A stretch of 10,809 bases of DNA from Opitutia bacterium (lineage in GTDB: Bacteria > Verrucomicrobiota > Verrucomicrobiia > Opitutales > UBA953): NCBI GenBank assembly GCA_021204635.1, contig JAJPZB010000086.1, positions 1-10,809 of the forward strand. Direction: 5' to 3'. The translations under genes were made by a program, and so were the position numbers. The notes below the pieces were generated by a model, which saw only the letters and a list, made by a program, of their open reading frames with translations, did not search any database and was not told the DNA's origin. Below are positions 1-6,835 of this stretch, in pieces; the stretch's first letter is position 1, and each line of letters starts with the position of its first letter.

Positions 1-35
1 ACTATCTCCCCCCACCATGCCGCCACCATGGGCGC

Positions 36-54
36 AAAAGTTTTAAAAACTTTT
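36..54. repeat. A/T-rich perfect palindrome in the leader of the PEP-CTERM gene
   Basis: AAAAGTTTT and AAAACTTTT form a perfect 9-bp inverted repeat around a single A. It lies about 110 bases before the first gene and just after two copies of CCACCATG (positions 13-20 and 23-30). It could be an operator or the weak remains of a terminator for a gene left of the window; with no G:C pairs beyond one per arm it would be a poor terminator. A second small hairpin, CGGAGA/TCTCCG with an AGG loop, lies at 115-129 in the likely 5' UTR. I see no convincing sigma-70 promoter in 1-163: TTGACC at 66-71 and TACATT at 86-91 are only 14 bp apart. Confidence 0.4.
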
Positions 55-163
55 TAACTTTTGTCTTGACCAGGCCCGCCCCCACTACATTTGACCCTCT
101 ATCGTCGGGAAAGTCGGAGAAGGTCTCCGGCGATTTCGACAAACTCAAGACACACAAAACACC

Positions 164-2131
164 ATGACTAATTCAAAATTAGTAGTCACAACTCTCGTCG
201 CAGCTGCTGCGGCGATTACGACGATCCCCGCACTCGCGGCGGATCTGACATGGGCGGGCGACGGAGACGGAAACGTCTGGTCGTCCGATTCCAGCGTTTG
301 GAGCGAAACAAGCGCTACATTCGCGAATGGCGACAATGTCGCCTTTGATTCCACGGGATCTGACAACTCAACCGTCACTCTCGGTGAAGATATCACTGCG
401 GGAACAATCACAGTTTCCACAGGCGGATACACGTTCAGCGGCTCGGGATACACTCTTACCGCTTCGCAACTTGCTCTCAGCGCGGCAAATTCTTTGACGA
501 TTGATACCGGATTGACCGTCGATATCGGCTACGCCTACCGCACGAGCAATGCCAACACCATAGTCGTAAACGGAAGCCTCAATGTTGATGCCAATTACTA
601 CACCGGAAGTTCCGAAACTAACGGCGGGCTCCTCACCATCGGCGGCGGTTACGCGACCACGATTTCCGGCACGGGCTCATTGTCGGCGACGACCATCAGC
701 TACAGCCCTGACAATGACAAAGGAAATTTGACGATCTCGGTCAATAGCTTGACAGCAGGGGATGTAACGCTCTCTGCCGGAGCCAATGCCACGATTTCGT
801 CTAACTCGGCGGCAATCTCCACCATGACGATTGGAAATGCCTCGGGAACAACGATCAGCCTCGGCGCAGAGGGGAGCACATACACGATCGGAAATCTTTC
901 GACCTCGAACTTGATCTCCGGTTCAGACGGCGTTTCCGGCACTCTCAGCGTTGTGAGCGGCGCGACCGTCAATGTGACCACGCTGAGCGCCGGCGCGAAG
1001 TTGAACGAACTTTCAATAGAGGGAACGCTCAACGCGATAGCGTTCAATTATTCCACGAGTTATGGAAGCACGATTAGCGGAAGCGGGACACTCTCCGTTG
1101 GAACTTTCGCGGTTTCCGGCACCAATGCCAATGCGATTACAATTAGTGTTGACACACTCAACATTGATTCACTCACGCATGAAGGTTCGCACGAGATCGA
1201 TATTTCGTCCAATTCTGCGACGATCGGCTCGATAGCAAACAGCGCCGGCACGTTGACGATTTCGTCCAATTCTGCGACGATCGACTCGATAACAAACAGC
1301 GGAACCCTGACGATTTCGTCCGAGACCGCGAATGTTGGTTCTATCGAGAGCAACGGTGGTACTTTCAAGATTTACGCCACGAGGCTCAATCTCGGCGGCG
1401 ATATTACCGGAACGAACGCCATCAATCTCGTGCAGGGCGCGACGATTGGTCTTGCCGCCGACACGACGTCCGTGAGCGTCTCGCCGAATCTGTGGATTGA
1501 AACCAACAATTCGGCGACAATCGATTTGGCAGCGGGGCAGTCGATGACAGTCGCCGCCATCACCGACAGCGGCAACAACACCACTCTCTACAAAACCGGA
1601 GAAGGTGCGTTGACTATTACCGGCAATGCCGCCGGCGAGGTCGTCGTTTCCGAGGGCACGCTATCTGTTGGTAGCGCGTACAGCATCACGGTCGATGGCG
1701 GGCAACTCGTCATTGGCGACGATGCCTCGGTCACGGTGACGACGGCGATCACGGTGGTTCTCGACAACTATGTCAATGAGGCGAGCCTCGCGCTTGCCAA
1801 CGCAGACGACGCAGACGACACCACGACCTACGCGATTGTGCTCGGCGACAACGCATCGCTGTCGACGACAGACGGCATTTTGATCACCGCAAGCGATGAT
1901 TTCCTGAGCAGCCTTACCGCCGGTCAAACGTATGAGTTCGACCTAATCTCCGGCACATATTCCGACATTGAGATTGATTACTCGGGTCTCGAAAGCTCCG
2001 GCTACACCGTCACGTTTGAAAACGGCGTAGTCACGATCGAGACGCCTGAGCCGTCGATGTTTGGCGTTCTCGCCGGGCTCGGGGCTCTCGCGCTTGCCGC
2101 GACACGCCGCCGCCGTTCCCGCAAGGCGTAA
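164..2131 (+). CDS. Secreted PEP-CTERM sorting domain protein, repetitive beta-rich body
   Basis: A 655-residue exported protein. Residues 1-26 form a signal peptide (short positive start, Ala-rich hydrophobic core, cleavage after ALA). The mature part opens with DLTWAGDGDGNVW, an opening common in verrucomicrobial surface and autotransporter-like proteins. Residues of about 30-600 are rich in Ser, Thr, Gly, Asn and Ala, with short repeating patterns such as TISSNSATI, as expected of a parallel beta-helix or similar solenoid; there is no recognisable catalytic domain. The C-terminus (627-655) has the PEP-CTERM layout: PEPS, a hydrophobic span FGVLAGLGALALAA, then RRRRSRK. In that family the tag directs sorting and processing by an exosortase, which is not encoded here. 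The ATG at 164 is chosen because it gives the complete signal peptide, although no clear Shine-Dalgarno precedes it. The gene stands alone with its own terminator. The exact role (extracellular matrix, adhesion) is unknown. Confidence 0.85.
   Translation: MTNSKLVVTTLVAAAAAITTIPALAADLTWAGDGDGNVWSSDSSVWSETSATFANGDNVAFDSTGSDNSTVTLGEDITAGTITVSTGGYTFSGSGYTLTASQLALSAANSLTIDTGLTVDIGYAYRTSNANTIVVNGSLNVDANYYTGSSETNGGLLTIGGGYATTISGTGSLSATTISYSPDNDKGNLTISVNSLTAGDVTLSAGANATISSNSAAISTMTIGNASGTTISLGAEGSTYTIGNLSTSNLISGSDGVSGTLSVVSGATVNVTTLSAGAKLNELSIEGTLNAIAFNYSTSYGSTISGSGTLSVGTFAVSGTNANAITISVDTLNIDSLTHEGSHEIDISSNSATIGSIANSAGTLTISSNSATIDSITNSGTLTISSETANVGSIESNGGTFKIYATRLNLGGDITGTNAINLVQGATIGLAADTTSVSVSPNLWIETNNSATIDLAAGQSMTVAAITDSGNNTTLYKTGEGALTITGNAAGEVVVSEGTLSVGSAYSITVDGGQLVIGDDASVTVTTAITVVLDNYVNEASLALANADDADDTTTYAIVLGDNASLSTTDGILITASDDFLSSLTAGQTYEFDLISGTYSDIEIDYSGLESSGYTVTFENGVVTIETPEPSMFGVLAGLGALALAATRRRRSRKA
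1202..1354 (+). repeat. Tandem 42-nt coding repeats inside the PEP-CTERM gene
   Basis: Three in-frame units begin at 1202, 1259 and 1313. The first two 42-base cores (1202-1243 and 1259-1300) differ at only two visible positions; the third (1313-1354) is diverged. They encode ISSNSATIGSIANS, ISSNSATIDSITNS and ISSETANVGSIESN, at residues of about 347, 366 and 384, with periods of 19 and 18 residues. A period near 18-20 fits one turn of a beta-solenoid. The near-identity of the first two units at DNA level points to recent duplication or gene conversion rather than ancient structural repetition. A related but looser unit occurs near 784-826. Confidence 0.75.
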
Positions 2132-2154
2132 TTTGCGCCAATTGTCTCAGAAGA

Positions 2155-2191
2155 AAGCTCCTCGGCTGCAACAAAGCCGGGGAGCTTTTTT
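2155..2191 (+). terminator. Intrinsic terminator of the PEP-CTERM gene
   Basis: AAGCTCCTCGGCT (2155-2167) pairs with AGCCGGGGAGCTT (2175-2187) through 13 base pairs with one G:U, around the loop GCAACAA, and is followed by a T run to 2191. It starts 23 bases after the stop codon and is a textbook rho-independent terminator. Confidence 0.9.
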
Positions 2192-2198
2192 GTCGCCG

Positions 2199-2247
2199 CC
2201 ACCAACCCGTGCAACAAACGCCTTTGTGGTGGGATTTTGGTTGGTGG
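2199..2247. repeat. 49-bp element with inverted-repeat ends, copy 1
   Basis: The ends are CCACCAACC (2199-2207) and GGTTGGTGG (2239-2247), a perfect 9-bp inverted repeat. The inner part carries ACAAA-CGCC-TTTGT, able to form a second small hairpin. The first 33 bases match copy 2 (2616-2648) at 32 of 33 positions, and both copies are exactly 49 bp. It begins 8 bases after the upstream terminator. The form resembles a REP-like or other palindromic intergenic element; its family is not known to me. Confidence 0.75.
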
Positions 2248-2390
2248 TGAAATGGGTTTGTTGCGGTAGGTTGGTGGTAGAATGGGTTAGTGGTGAGATC
2301 GGGTCTGTGGCGGCGTGGCGGTGTGTTGGGGTTGGTGGTGAAATGGGTTGGTGGTGGAAAATTGGGATGGTGGTGGCGGGTTGGTGGTGG
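2239..2390 (+). repeat. Irregular array of GGTTGGTGGTG units
   Basis: The 18-base unit GGTTGGTGGTGRAATGGG occurs at 2239-2256, 2269-2286 and 2330-2347, with looser versions at 2287-2303, 2346-2366 and 2379-2390. Spacing is irregular, so this is neither a simple tandem repeat nor a CRISPR array. The strand carries many closely spaced GG pairs separated by one to three bases, a composition that could allow two-tetrad G-quadruplexes; this is inference from composition. Confidence 0.7.
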
Positions 2391-2398
2391 CAACAATC

Positions 2399-2440
2399 TC
2401 GCGCATGCAATGCGCGATTCTCCCGCTAAGTTAGCGAGAA
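2399..2440. repeat. Two adjacent hairpins at the centre of the repeat region
   Basis: TCGCGCAT-GCA-ATGCGCGA (2399-2417) is a perfect 8-bp inverted repeat with a 3-base loop. It is followed at once by TTCTCCCGCTAA-G-TTAGCGAGAA (2418-2440), an inverted repeat with a small bulge. A third hairpin, ACGCC-GTTA-GGCGT, lies at 2529-2542. None has a T tract, so they are not intrinsic terminators. They could belong to an RNA or to a DNA element such as the core of a palindromic mobile repeat. Confidence 0.6.
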
Positions 2441-2615
2441 GGGATCACGTTAGTGGTGAGGGTGTGTGTTCGTTGAACGTCGCCTGATTTCAATCTCGCC
2501 ACCAACGCCATGCCACCACGAACCGTGAACGCCGTTAGGCGTGAACAAATCCGTGTGACAATCCTGCGGCTTCTTGCTCCTACCACCAACCCAAATTTCC
2601 ACCACTGACTCTCCA

Positions 2616-2664
2616 CCACCAACCCGTGCAACAAATGCCTTTGTGGTGAAAGCCGGGTTGGTGG
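2616..2664. repeat. 49-bp element with inverted-repeat ends, copy 2
   Basis: CCACCAACCC (2616-2625) and GGGTTGGTGG (2655-2664) form a perfect 10-bp inverted repeat. The inner sequence is nearly that of copy 1: one difference over the first 33 bases, then a diverged stretch before the closing arm. Same orientation and same length as copy 1, 417 bp away, so the pair forms direct repeats that frame the G/T-rich region. Confidence 0.75.
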
Positions 2665-2721
2665 TGGCGTATTCCATAGCTAAAAACTATGTTTAACCAC
2701 AAAAACAAAATATTACTTTAT

Positions 2722-2745
2722 ACCATTGTTCTGTGCTACAATGGT
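2722..2745 (+). promoter_or_regulatory. Palindromic operator over the likely metE -10 box
   Basis: ACCATTGT (2722-2729) and ACAATGGT (2738-2745) form a perfect 8-bp inverted repeat separated by 8 bases. The right arm overlaps TACAAT (2737-2742), a good -10 hexamer 46 bases before the metE start codon. The -35 position holds only a poor match (TTACTT at 2713-2718, 18-bp spacer), which suggests that the promoter is weak alone or controlled. The ATTGT-N8-ACAAT core also satisfies the loose T-N11-A pattern of LysR-type regulators. Placement over -10 would fit repression more simply than activation. The bound protein is not identified. Confidence 0.5.
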
Positions 2746-2787
2746 TAAAATTATCAATATCGAACAAGCATTAAAGGAAAAGCAAAC

Positions 2788-5061
2788 ATGAGAACATCTG
2801 TCATTGGCTATCCGCGCATTGGCGCACTTCGCGAGTTGAAATTCGCAACCGAGAAATATTTTCGCAAGGAAATCACGGAGGCGGAACTTCTCGCGACAGC
2901 GAAGAACCTTCGTCGAGCGCACTGGGAGAAGCAGGCCGCGAGCGCAATCGATTTTATCCCGTCCAACGATTTCTCGTTCTACGACGCGATGCTCGACACC
3001 GCGCTTCTACTCAACGTTGTGCCGGCGCGCTATCGCGCTGCTGGTTTGTCGCCGCTTGACACGCTTTTTGCTCTCGCGCGCGGCTATCAGGGCGAGCGCG
3101 GCGATGTCAAGGCCTTGTCCATGAAGAAATGGTTCAACACGAACTACCACTACCTCGTGCCCGAAATAGAGGACGACGCGGAGATCAAAATTGCCGCGCG
3201 CAAGCCGTTTGACGAGTTCGCGGAGGCGCGAGCTCTCGGGATTGCGACGAAGCCGGTTCTCCCCGGGCCGTTTACGTTTTTGAAGCTTGCGCGATTTATT
3301 GGCAAAAAGACGGCGGCGGATTTTGTCTCCGCGATTTGCGCGGCGTATGAAAATATTTTCGCCGAGTTCGCGGGGCTTGGCGCCGAGTGGATTCAGTTGG
3401 ACGAGCCCTCGCTCGTGACAGACCTCGCGCCCGAGGAAATTTCGCGCTTCAAGGAAATTTACACGCGCATTCTCGCGAAAAAATCGGGCTTGAAAATTTT
3501 GCTGCAAACGTATTTTGGCGACGTTCGCGACTGTGCCGGCGACATTCTCGCGCTTCCCTTCGACGGCGTGGGAATCGACTTCGTGGAGGGCAAACTTTCG
3601 TTGGATTTGTTTGCGAAAAAGCCGTTCCCGCAGGACAAAATTCTCTTTGCCGGCCTCGTCAACGGGAAAAATATTCACCGCAACGACTACGGGAAAACGC
3701 TCTCGATTTTCCGCGAACTCAAAGCCACGGGCGCGCAGATTGTCGTCTCGACGTCGTGCTCGCTTTTGCATGTGCCATACACGCTCGCGAACGAGACGAA
3801 GCTTCCCGAAGACACGAAAAAGCATCTCGCGTTTGCGGAGGAAAAACTCGGCGAGCTCGCGGAATTGAAGCGCATCCTCGCGGCGGATTTGCCCGAGGAG
3901 ACGCGCGAGTTTAAGGCGAATGCGGCGCTGATTTCCGAGACGGGAGCGCGGGCGGATAAGGCTGTGCGCGAGCGCGCGGCAAAGCTTCGCGAGAGCGATT
4001 TTGTGCGGCTGCCGGCGTTTGCCGAGCGCGAGAAAATCCAGCACGAGCGCTTCGGCTTGCCATTGTTGCCGACGACGACAATCGGCTCGTTCCCGCAGAC
4101 GCGCGACGTCCGCGAAGCCCGTTCCCGCGCGCGCAAGAACGAGATTTCGCAGGAGGAATACAAGAATTTTCTGCGCGGCAAAATCGAGCGCTGCGTCCGT
4201 TTTCAAGAGAAAATCGGCTTGGACGTTCTCGTTCATGGTGAGTATGAGCGCAACGACATGGTCGAGTATTTCGGCGAGTGCCTCGACGGCTACATTTTCA
4301 CGGAGAAGGGCTGGGTGCAGTCCTACGGAACTCGTTGCGTGAAGCCGCCGATTGTCCACGGCGACGTTTCCCGCAAGAAACCGATGACGGTCGAGTGGTC
4401 GGCGTTTGCGCAGAGCCTCACGAGCAAGCCGATGAAGGGGATGCTGACGGGACCGATAACGATTTTGAATTGGTCGTTCCCGCGCGAAGATATTTCGCTC
4501 AAAGAAAGCGCGACGCAGATTGCTCTCGCGATTCGCGACGAGGTGTTGGATTTGGAAAAGGCGGGGATAAAAATCATTCAAATCGACGAGGCAGCGCTCC
4601 GCGAAAAGCTCCCGCTGCGCAAAGCCGATTGGCACAAGGAATATCTCGATTGGGCGATTCCGGCGTTTCGCCTGACGCACAGCGGCGTCGCGCCACAGAC
4701 GCAGATTCACACGCACATGTGCTACAGCGAATTTGCCGACATTATCCGCGAAATCGACGCGATGGACGCCGACGTGATCACGTTTGAAGCGGCGCGCTCC
4801 GATCTGAGTTTGCTCGCAGTTTTGAACGCGAACCATTTCCGCACGGAGGTCGGGCCAGGCGTTTACGACATTCACTCTCCCCGCGTTCCCGCCGTCGAAG
4901 AAATCAAGGCGGCGCTGCGGAAAATGCTCGCGCAAATTCCGCAGGAAAAACTTTGGGTTAATCCGGACTGCGGCTTGAAAACTCGCGGCGAGCCGGAGAC
5001 GGAGAGCTCTCTCGAAAATCTGGTTGCTGCGGCGAGGGCGATTCGAGATGAAATCTGCTAA
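2788..5061 (+). CDS. metE: Cobalamin-independent methionine synthase MetE
   Basis: 5-methyltetrahydropteroyltriglutamate-homocysteine S-methyltransferase, cytoplasmic, last step of methionine synthesis without vitamin B12. The 757 residues match the usual length (E. coli 753). The N-terminal half-barrel opens with SVIGYPRIGALRELKFATEKY. The C-terminal catalytic barrel carries LPLLPTTTIGSFPQTRDVR and the zinc and homocysteine site: His643 and Cys645 in THMCYSEF, Glu667 in DVITFEAARSD and Cys728 in WVNPDCGLKTRG, with the conserved DIHSP segment at 694-698. All are in the E. coli positions shifted by two, so the enzyme appears intact. The start has an AAGGA Shine-Dalgarno at 2774-2778, 9 bases upstream. 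The gene overlaps metF by 14 bases, so the two are almost surely co-transcribed. Expression is probably set by the palindromic site at 2722-2745. Confidence 0.97.
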   Translation: MRTSVIGYPRIGALRELKFATEKYFRKEITEAELLATAKNLRRAHWEKQAASAIDFIPSNDFSFYDAMLDTALLLNVVPARYRAAGLSPLDTLFALARGYQGERGDVKALSMKKWFNTNYHYLVPEIEDDAEIKIAARKPFDEFAEARALGIATKPVLPGPFTFLKLARFIGKKTAADFVSAICAAYENIFAEFAGLGAEWIQLDEPSLVTDLAPEEISRFKEIYTRILAKKSGLKILLQTYFGDVRDCAGDILALPFDGVGIDFVEGKLSLDLFAKKPFPQDKILFAGLVNGKNIHRNDYGKTLSIFRELKATGAQIVVSTSCSLLHVPYTLANETKLPEDTKKHLAFAEEKLGELAELKRILAADLPEETREFKANAALISETGARADKAVRERAAKLRESDFVRLPAFAEREKIQHERFGLPLLPTTTIGSFPQTRDVREARSRARKNEISQEEYKNFLRGKIERCVRFQEKIGLDVLVHGEYERNDMVEYFGECLDGYIFTEKGWVQSYGTRCVKPPIVHGDVSRKKPMTVEWSAFAQSLTSKPMKGMLTGPITILNWSFPREDISLKESATQIALAIRDEVLDLEKAGIKIIQIDEAALREKLPLRKADWHKEYLDWAIPAFRLTHSGVAPQTQIHTHMCYSEFADIIREIDAMDADVITFEAARSDLSLLAVLNANHFRTEVGPGVYDIHSPRVPAVEEIKAALRKMLAQIPQEKLWVNPDCGLKTRGEPETESSLENLVAAARAIRDEIC

Positions 5062-5920
5062 GTTTTTCGAGAAGGGAACGGTCTTCTCCTTGGAAGTGTT
5101 CCCGCCGAAACGCACAAATCCCGTTGAGAGCATCAGCGGCGCTCTCGAAGCATTTAGCGCGCTCGCGCCCGATTTTATCAGCGTCACATATGGCGCGGCG
5201 GGCTCGAACAACTCCGAGAAAACGCTCGAAATTGTCAACACGATACGGACGAAATTTGGCGTCGAGGGCGTCGCGCACTTGGCGTGCGTCAATCTTTCGC
5301 GGGAACGCGCGCGGGAGATTCTCGGCGAGATGAAAGCGCTCGGCATCGAGAATGTTCTTGCGTTGCGCGGCGACATTCCCGCAGGCGCGGAGCCGCTTGG
5401 GGAATTTCGCCACGCGAGCGATCTCGTGGAGTTTATCAAGGGCGAGAGCGCGGATTTTAACGTGCTCGCGGCGTGTTATCCCGAGGGGCACTTCGAGTGC
5501 GCGAACCTTGTCGAGGATATCAAAAATCTTCGCAAAAAAGTCGATGCGGGCGTGGATCATCTCGTGTCGCAACTCTTTTTCGACAACGATTTTTTCTACG
5601 CGTTTTTGGAGCGTTGCGAGCTTGCCGGAATCGATGTCCCCGTGGAAGCAGGGATAATGCCCGTCGTGAACAAAAAGCAGATCGAGCGCATGGCGACGCT
5701 GTGCCGCGTTAAGCTCCCGAAAAAATTTGTCGCGATGATGGAGCGCTACGAGCACAACGCACTCGCGATGCGCGACGCAGGGATTGCCTATGCCGTCGAT
5801 CAAATCGTCGATCTCGTCTCGCAGGGCGTTCGCGGGATTCACCTTTACACGATGAACAATCCCTATATCGCGCAGAGAATACACGAGGCAACGGCGTCGC
5901 TGATTCGCTGCGCGTGCTGA
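5048..5920 (+). CDS. metF: Methylenetetrahydrofolate reductase MetF
   Basis: Reduces 5,10-methylene- to 5-methyltetrahydrofolate with an FAD cofactor and supplies the methyl donor for MetE next door. The 290 residues are close to E. coli MetF (296). Visible family motifs are FSLEVFPPK (Glu16, equivalent to the catalytic Glu28 of E. coli), FISVTYGAAGSN, HLACVN, LALRGDIP (Asp109, the flavin-interacting Asp120 of E. coli), CYPEGH, VSQLFFDNDFFYAFLE, EAGIMPV and HLYTMNNP near the end. I place the start at ATG 5048 rather than the in-frame ATG at 5024: it begins MKSAKFFEKGTVFSLEVFPP, matching family N-termini, and has GAGGG at 5034-5038 as ribosome binding site. It overlaps the end of metE by 14 bases, implying translational coupling. 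Only 6 bases separate its stop from the stop of the convergent LysR gene. Confidence 0.96.
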   Translation: MKSAKFFEKGTVFSLEVFPPKRTNPVESISGALEAFSALAPDFISVTYGAAGSNNSEKTLEIVNTIRTKFGVEGVAHLACVNLSRERAREILGEMKALGIENVLALRGDIPAGAEPLGEFRHASDLVEFIKGESADFNVLAACYPEGHFECANLVEDIKNLRKKVDAGVDHLVSQLFFDNDFFYAFLERCELAGIDVPVEAGIMPVVNKKQIERMATLCRVKLPKKFVAMMERYEHNALAMRDAGIAYAVDQIVDLVSQGVRGIHLYTMNNPYIAQRIHEATASLIRCAC

Positions 5921-5926
5921 AAAATT

Positions 5927-6835
5927 TCAATATTTGGCGGCAATAAGCCGTTTCAGTTCCGCGACGTAGGACTTAGCAAAGTCGCTCAAAATCGCCTTTT
6001 CGCGGGAAATCCAGCCGACGTTCATGTGCTCTTTTGTCCGAAGCGGCACGGAGACAATGCTGGTGCCGTTCAGGTTTTCGTTCAAAATTCCCGTGCAAAT
6101 CGTGTAGCCGTTGAGCCCGATGAGCATGTTGAAAAGCGTCGCACGATCGCTGACCATAATGCGCTTTTTGTGAGCCACGGTGCTCAAAATTTCCTCCGAG
6201 AAATAAAAAGAATTGTGCTCGCCCTGCTCGAAAGACAGGCAAGGGAAGGGCTCCAAATTTTTCAGCGAAACGCTTTTTGCCTTTGCGAGCGGGTGCGACG
6301 AACTGACAAAAACGTGCGGCTTCGCGGTGAGCAAGCTGTTGAAAACCAAGCCGCTTTCTCGGAGAAGTTTTCGGATTACTTTGCCGTTGAACTCGCTTAA
6401 ATAAAGGATTCCGAGCTCGCTCCTGAAATTTTTTACATCCTCGATGATTTCGTGGGTGCGCGTTTCTCGCAGAGTAAATTCGTATTTTTCGGGCGCGAGA
6501 TTCGCGATCGAGTTCACAAATGCCTCAACCGCGAAAGCGTAGTGTTGCGTGGATACGGAGCAGATTTTTTTGACGGAAACGTTCCCCGAGTAACGCTGCT
6601 CGAGCAGGTTTGCCTGCTCCAAAATTTGCCGCGCGTAGCCGAGAAATTCCCGCCCGTCGGCAGAGAGCGCAATCCCGCGAACGCTGCGGTGAAAAATTTC
6701 TATCCCGAGCTCGTGTTCCAAGTCGCGAACGGCGTTGGAAAGGCTCGGTTGCGACAGATAAAGCCGCTTCGCCGCCTCGGAAATAGAGCCGGAGCGCACG
6801 ATCGCGACGACGTATTTCAGCTGTTGCAGGGTCAT
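5927..6835 (-). CDS. LysR-family transcriptional regulator, candidate sulfur/methionine regulator
   Basis: A 302-residue LysR-type regulator. The N-terminal winged helix-turn-helix is clear: MTLQQLKYVVAIVRSGSISE, then AAKRLYLSQPSLSNAVRDLE, followed by the FHRSVRGIALSADGREFLGYAR wing and linker helix (residues 1-85). The effector domain includes VSTQHYAFAVEAFV, LSFEQGEHNSFYFSEEIL and VSDRATLFNMLIGLNGYTIC. From memory these resemble regulators best known from clostridia and streptococci that are often tied to sulfur amino-acid genes; this is recollection, not a search. The start is the ATG at 6835, which gives the standard MTLQQL start and overlaps the ddl stop as ATGA. An upstream in-frame ATG (6919) would add 28 residues read out of the ddl coding region and is rejected. 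It converges on metEF, and its target may be the palindrome before metE. Confidence 0.9.
   Translation of the reverse strand: MTLQQLKYVVAIVRSGSISEAAKRLYLSQPSLSNAVRDLEHELGIEIFHRSVRGIALSADGREFLGYARQILEQANLLEQRYSGNVSVKKICSVSTQHYAFAVEAFVNSIANLAPEKYEFTLRETRTHEIIEDVKNFRSELGILYLSEFNGKVIRKLLRESGLVFNSLLTAKPHVFVSSSHPLAKAKSVSLKNLEPFPCLSFEQGEHNSFYFSEEILSTVAHKKRIMVSDRATLFNMLIGLNGYTICTGILNENLNGTSIVSVPLRTKEHMNVGWISREKAILSDFAKSYVAELKRLIAAKY

Larger units (their letters stand above)
2192..2712. other. Gene-free, strand-biased repeat region upstream of metE
   Basis: No credible gene is present: open frames here are low-complexity, overlap each other on both strands, and have no homology I recognise. The left half (about 2222-2390) is rich in G and T on the plus strand with many GGTTGGTGG motifs. 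The right half (about 2495-2665) carries the reverse complement, CCACCAACC, with the G-rich form returning at the very end. A larger imperfect inverted repeat joins 2351-2375 with 2581-2605 (22 of 25 bases pair). The centre (2399-2546) holds several short hairpins. The region ends before the A/T-rich metE promoter. I found no match to the SAM or cobalamin riboswitch cores I know. Confidence 0.7.

Noticed and set aside
19..31. GCCGCCACCATGG, an exact match to the eukaryotic Kozak consensus
   Set aside because: The surrounding genes are bacterial, the ATG opens only nine codons before a stop, and the match comes from two CCACCATG copies; a coincidence of the C-rich repeat.
2239..2664. CRISPR array
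   Set aside because: Repeats are short, variable, irregularly spaced and partly inverted; there are no uniform unique spacers and no cas genes.
2031..2677. Several open frames on both strands in the repeat region
   Set aside because: Their products are low-complexity (runs of His-His-Gln-Pro or Gly-Gly-Trp-Trp) made by the GGTTGGTGG repeats, overlap one another and cross the terminator at 2155-2191.
2192..2787. SAM or cobalamin riboswitch before metE
   Set aside because: Such control is common for metE, but I could not find the conserved core of a SAM riboswitch or a B12 box, and the hairpins present do not fit those layouts.
3007..5439. 810-codon open frame on the minus strand across metE and metF, and a similar 308-codon frame at 4958-5884
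   Set aside because: They lie opposite two clearly identified genes, are Arg-rich shadows produced by GC-biased codon use, and have no recognisable domain.
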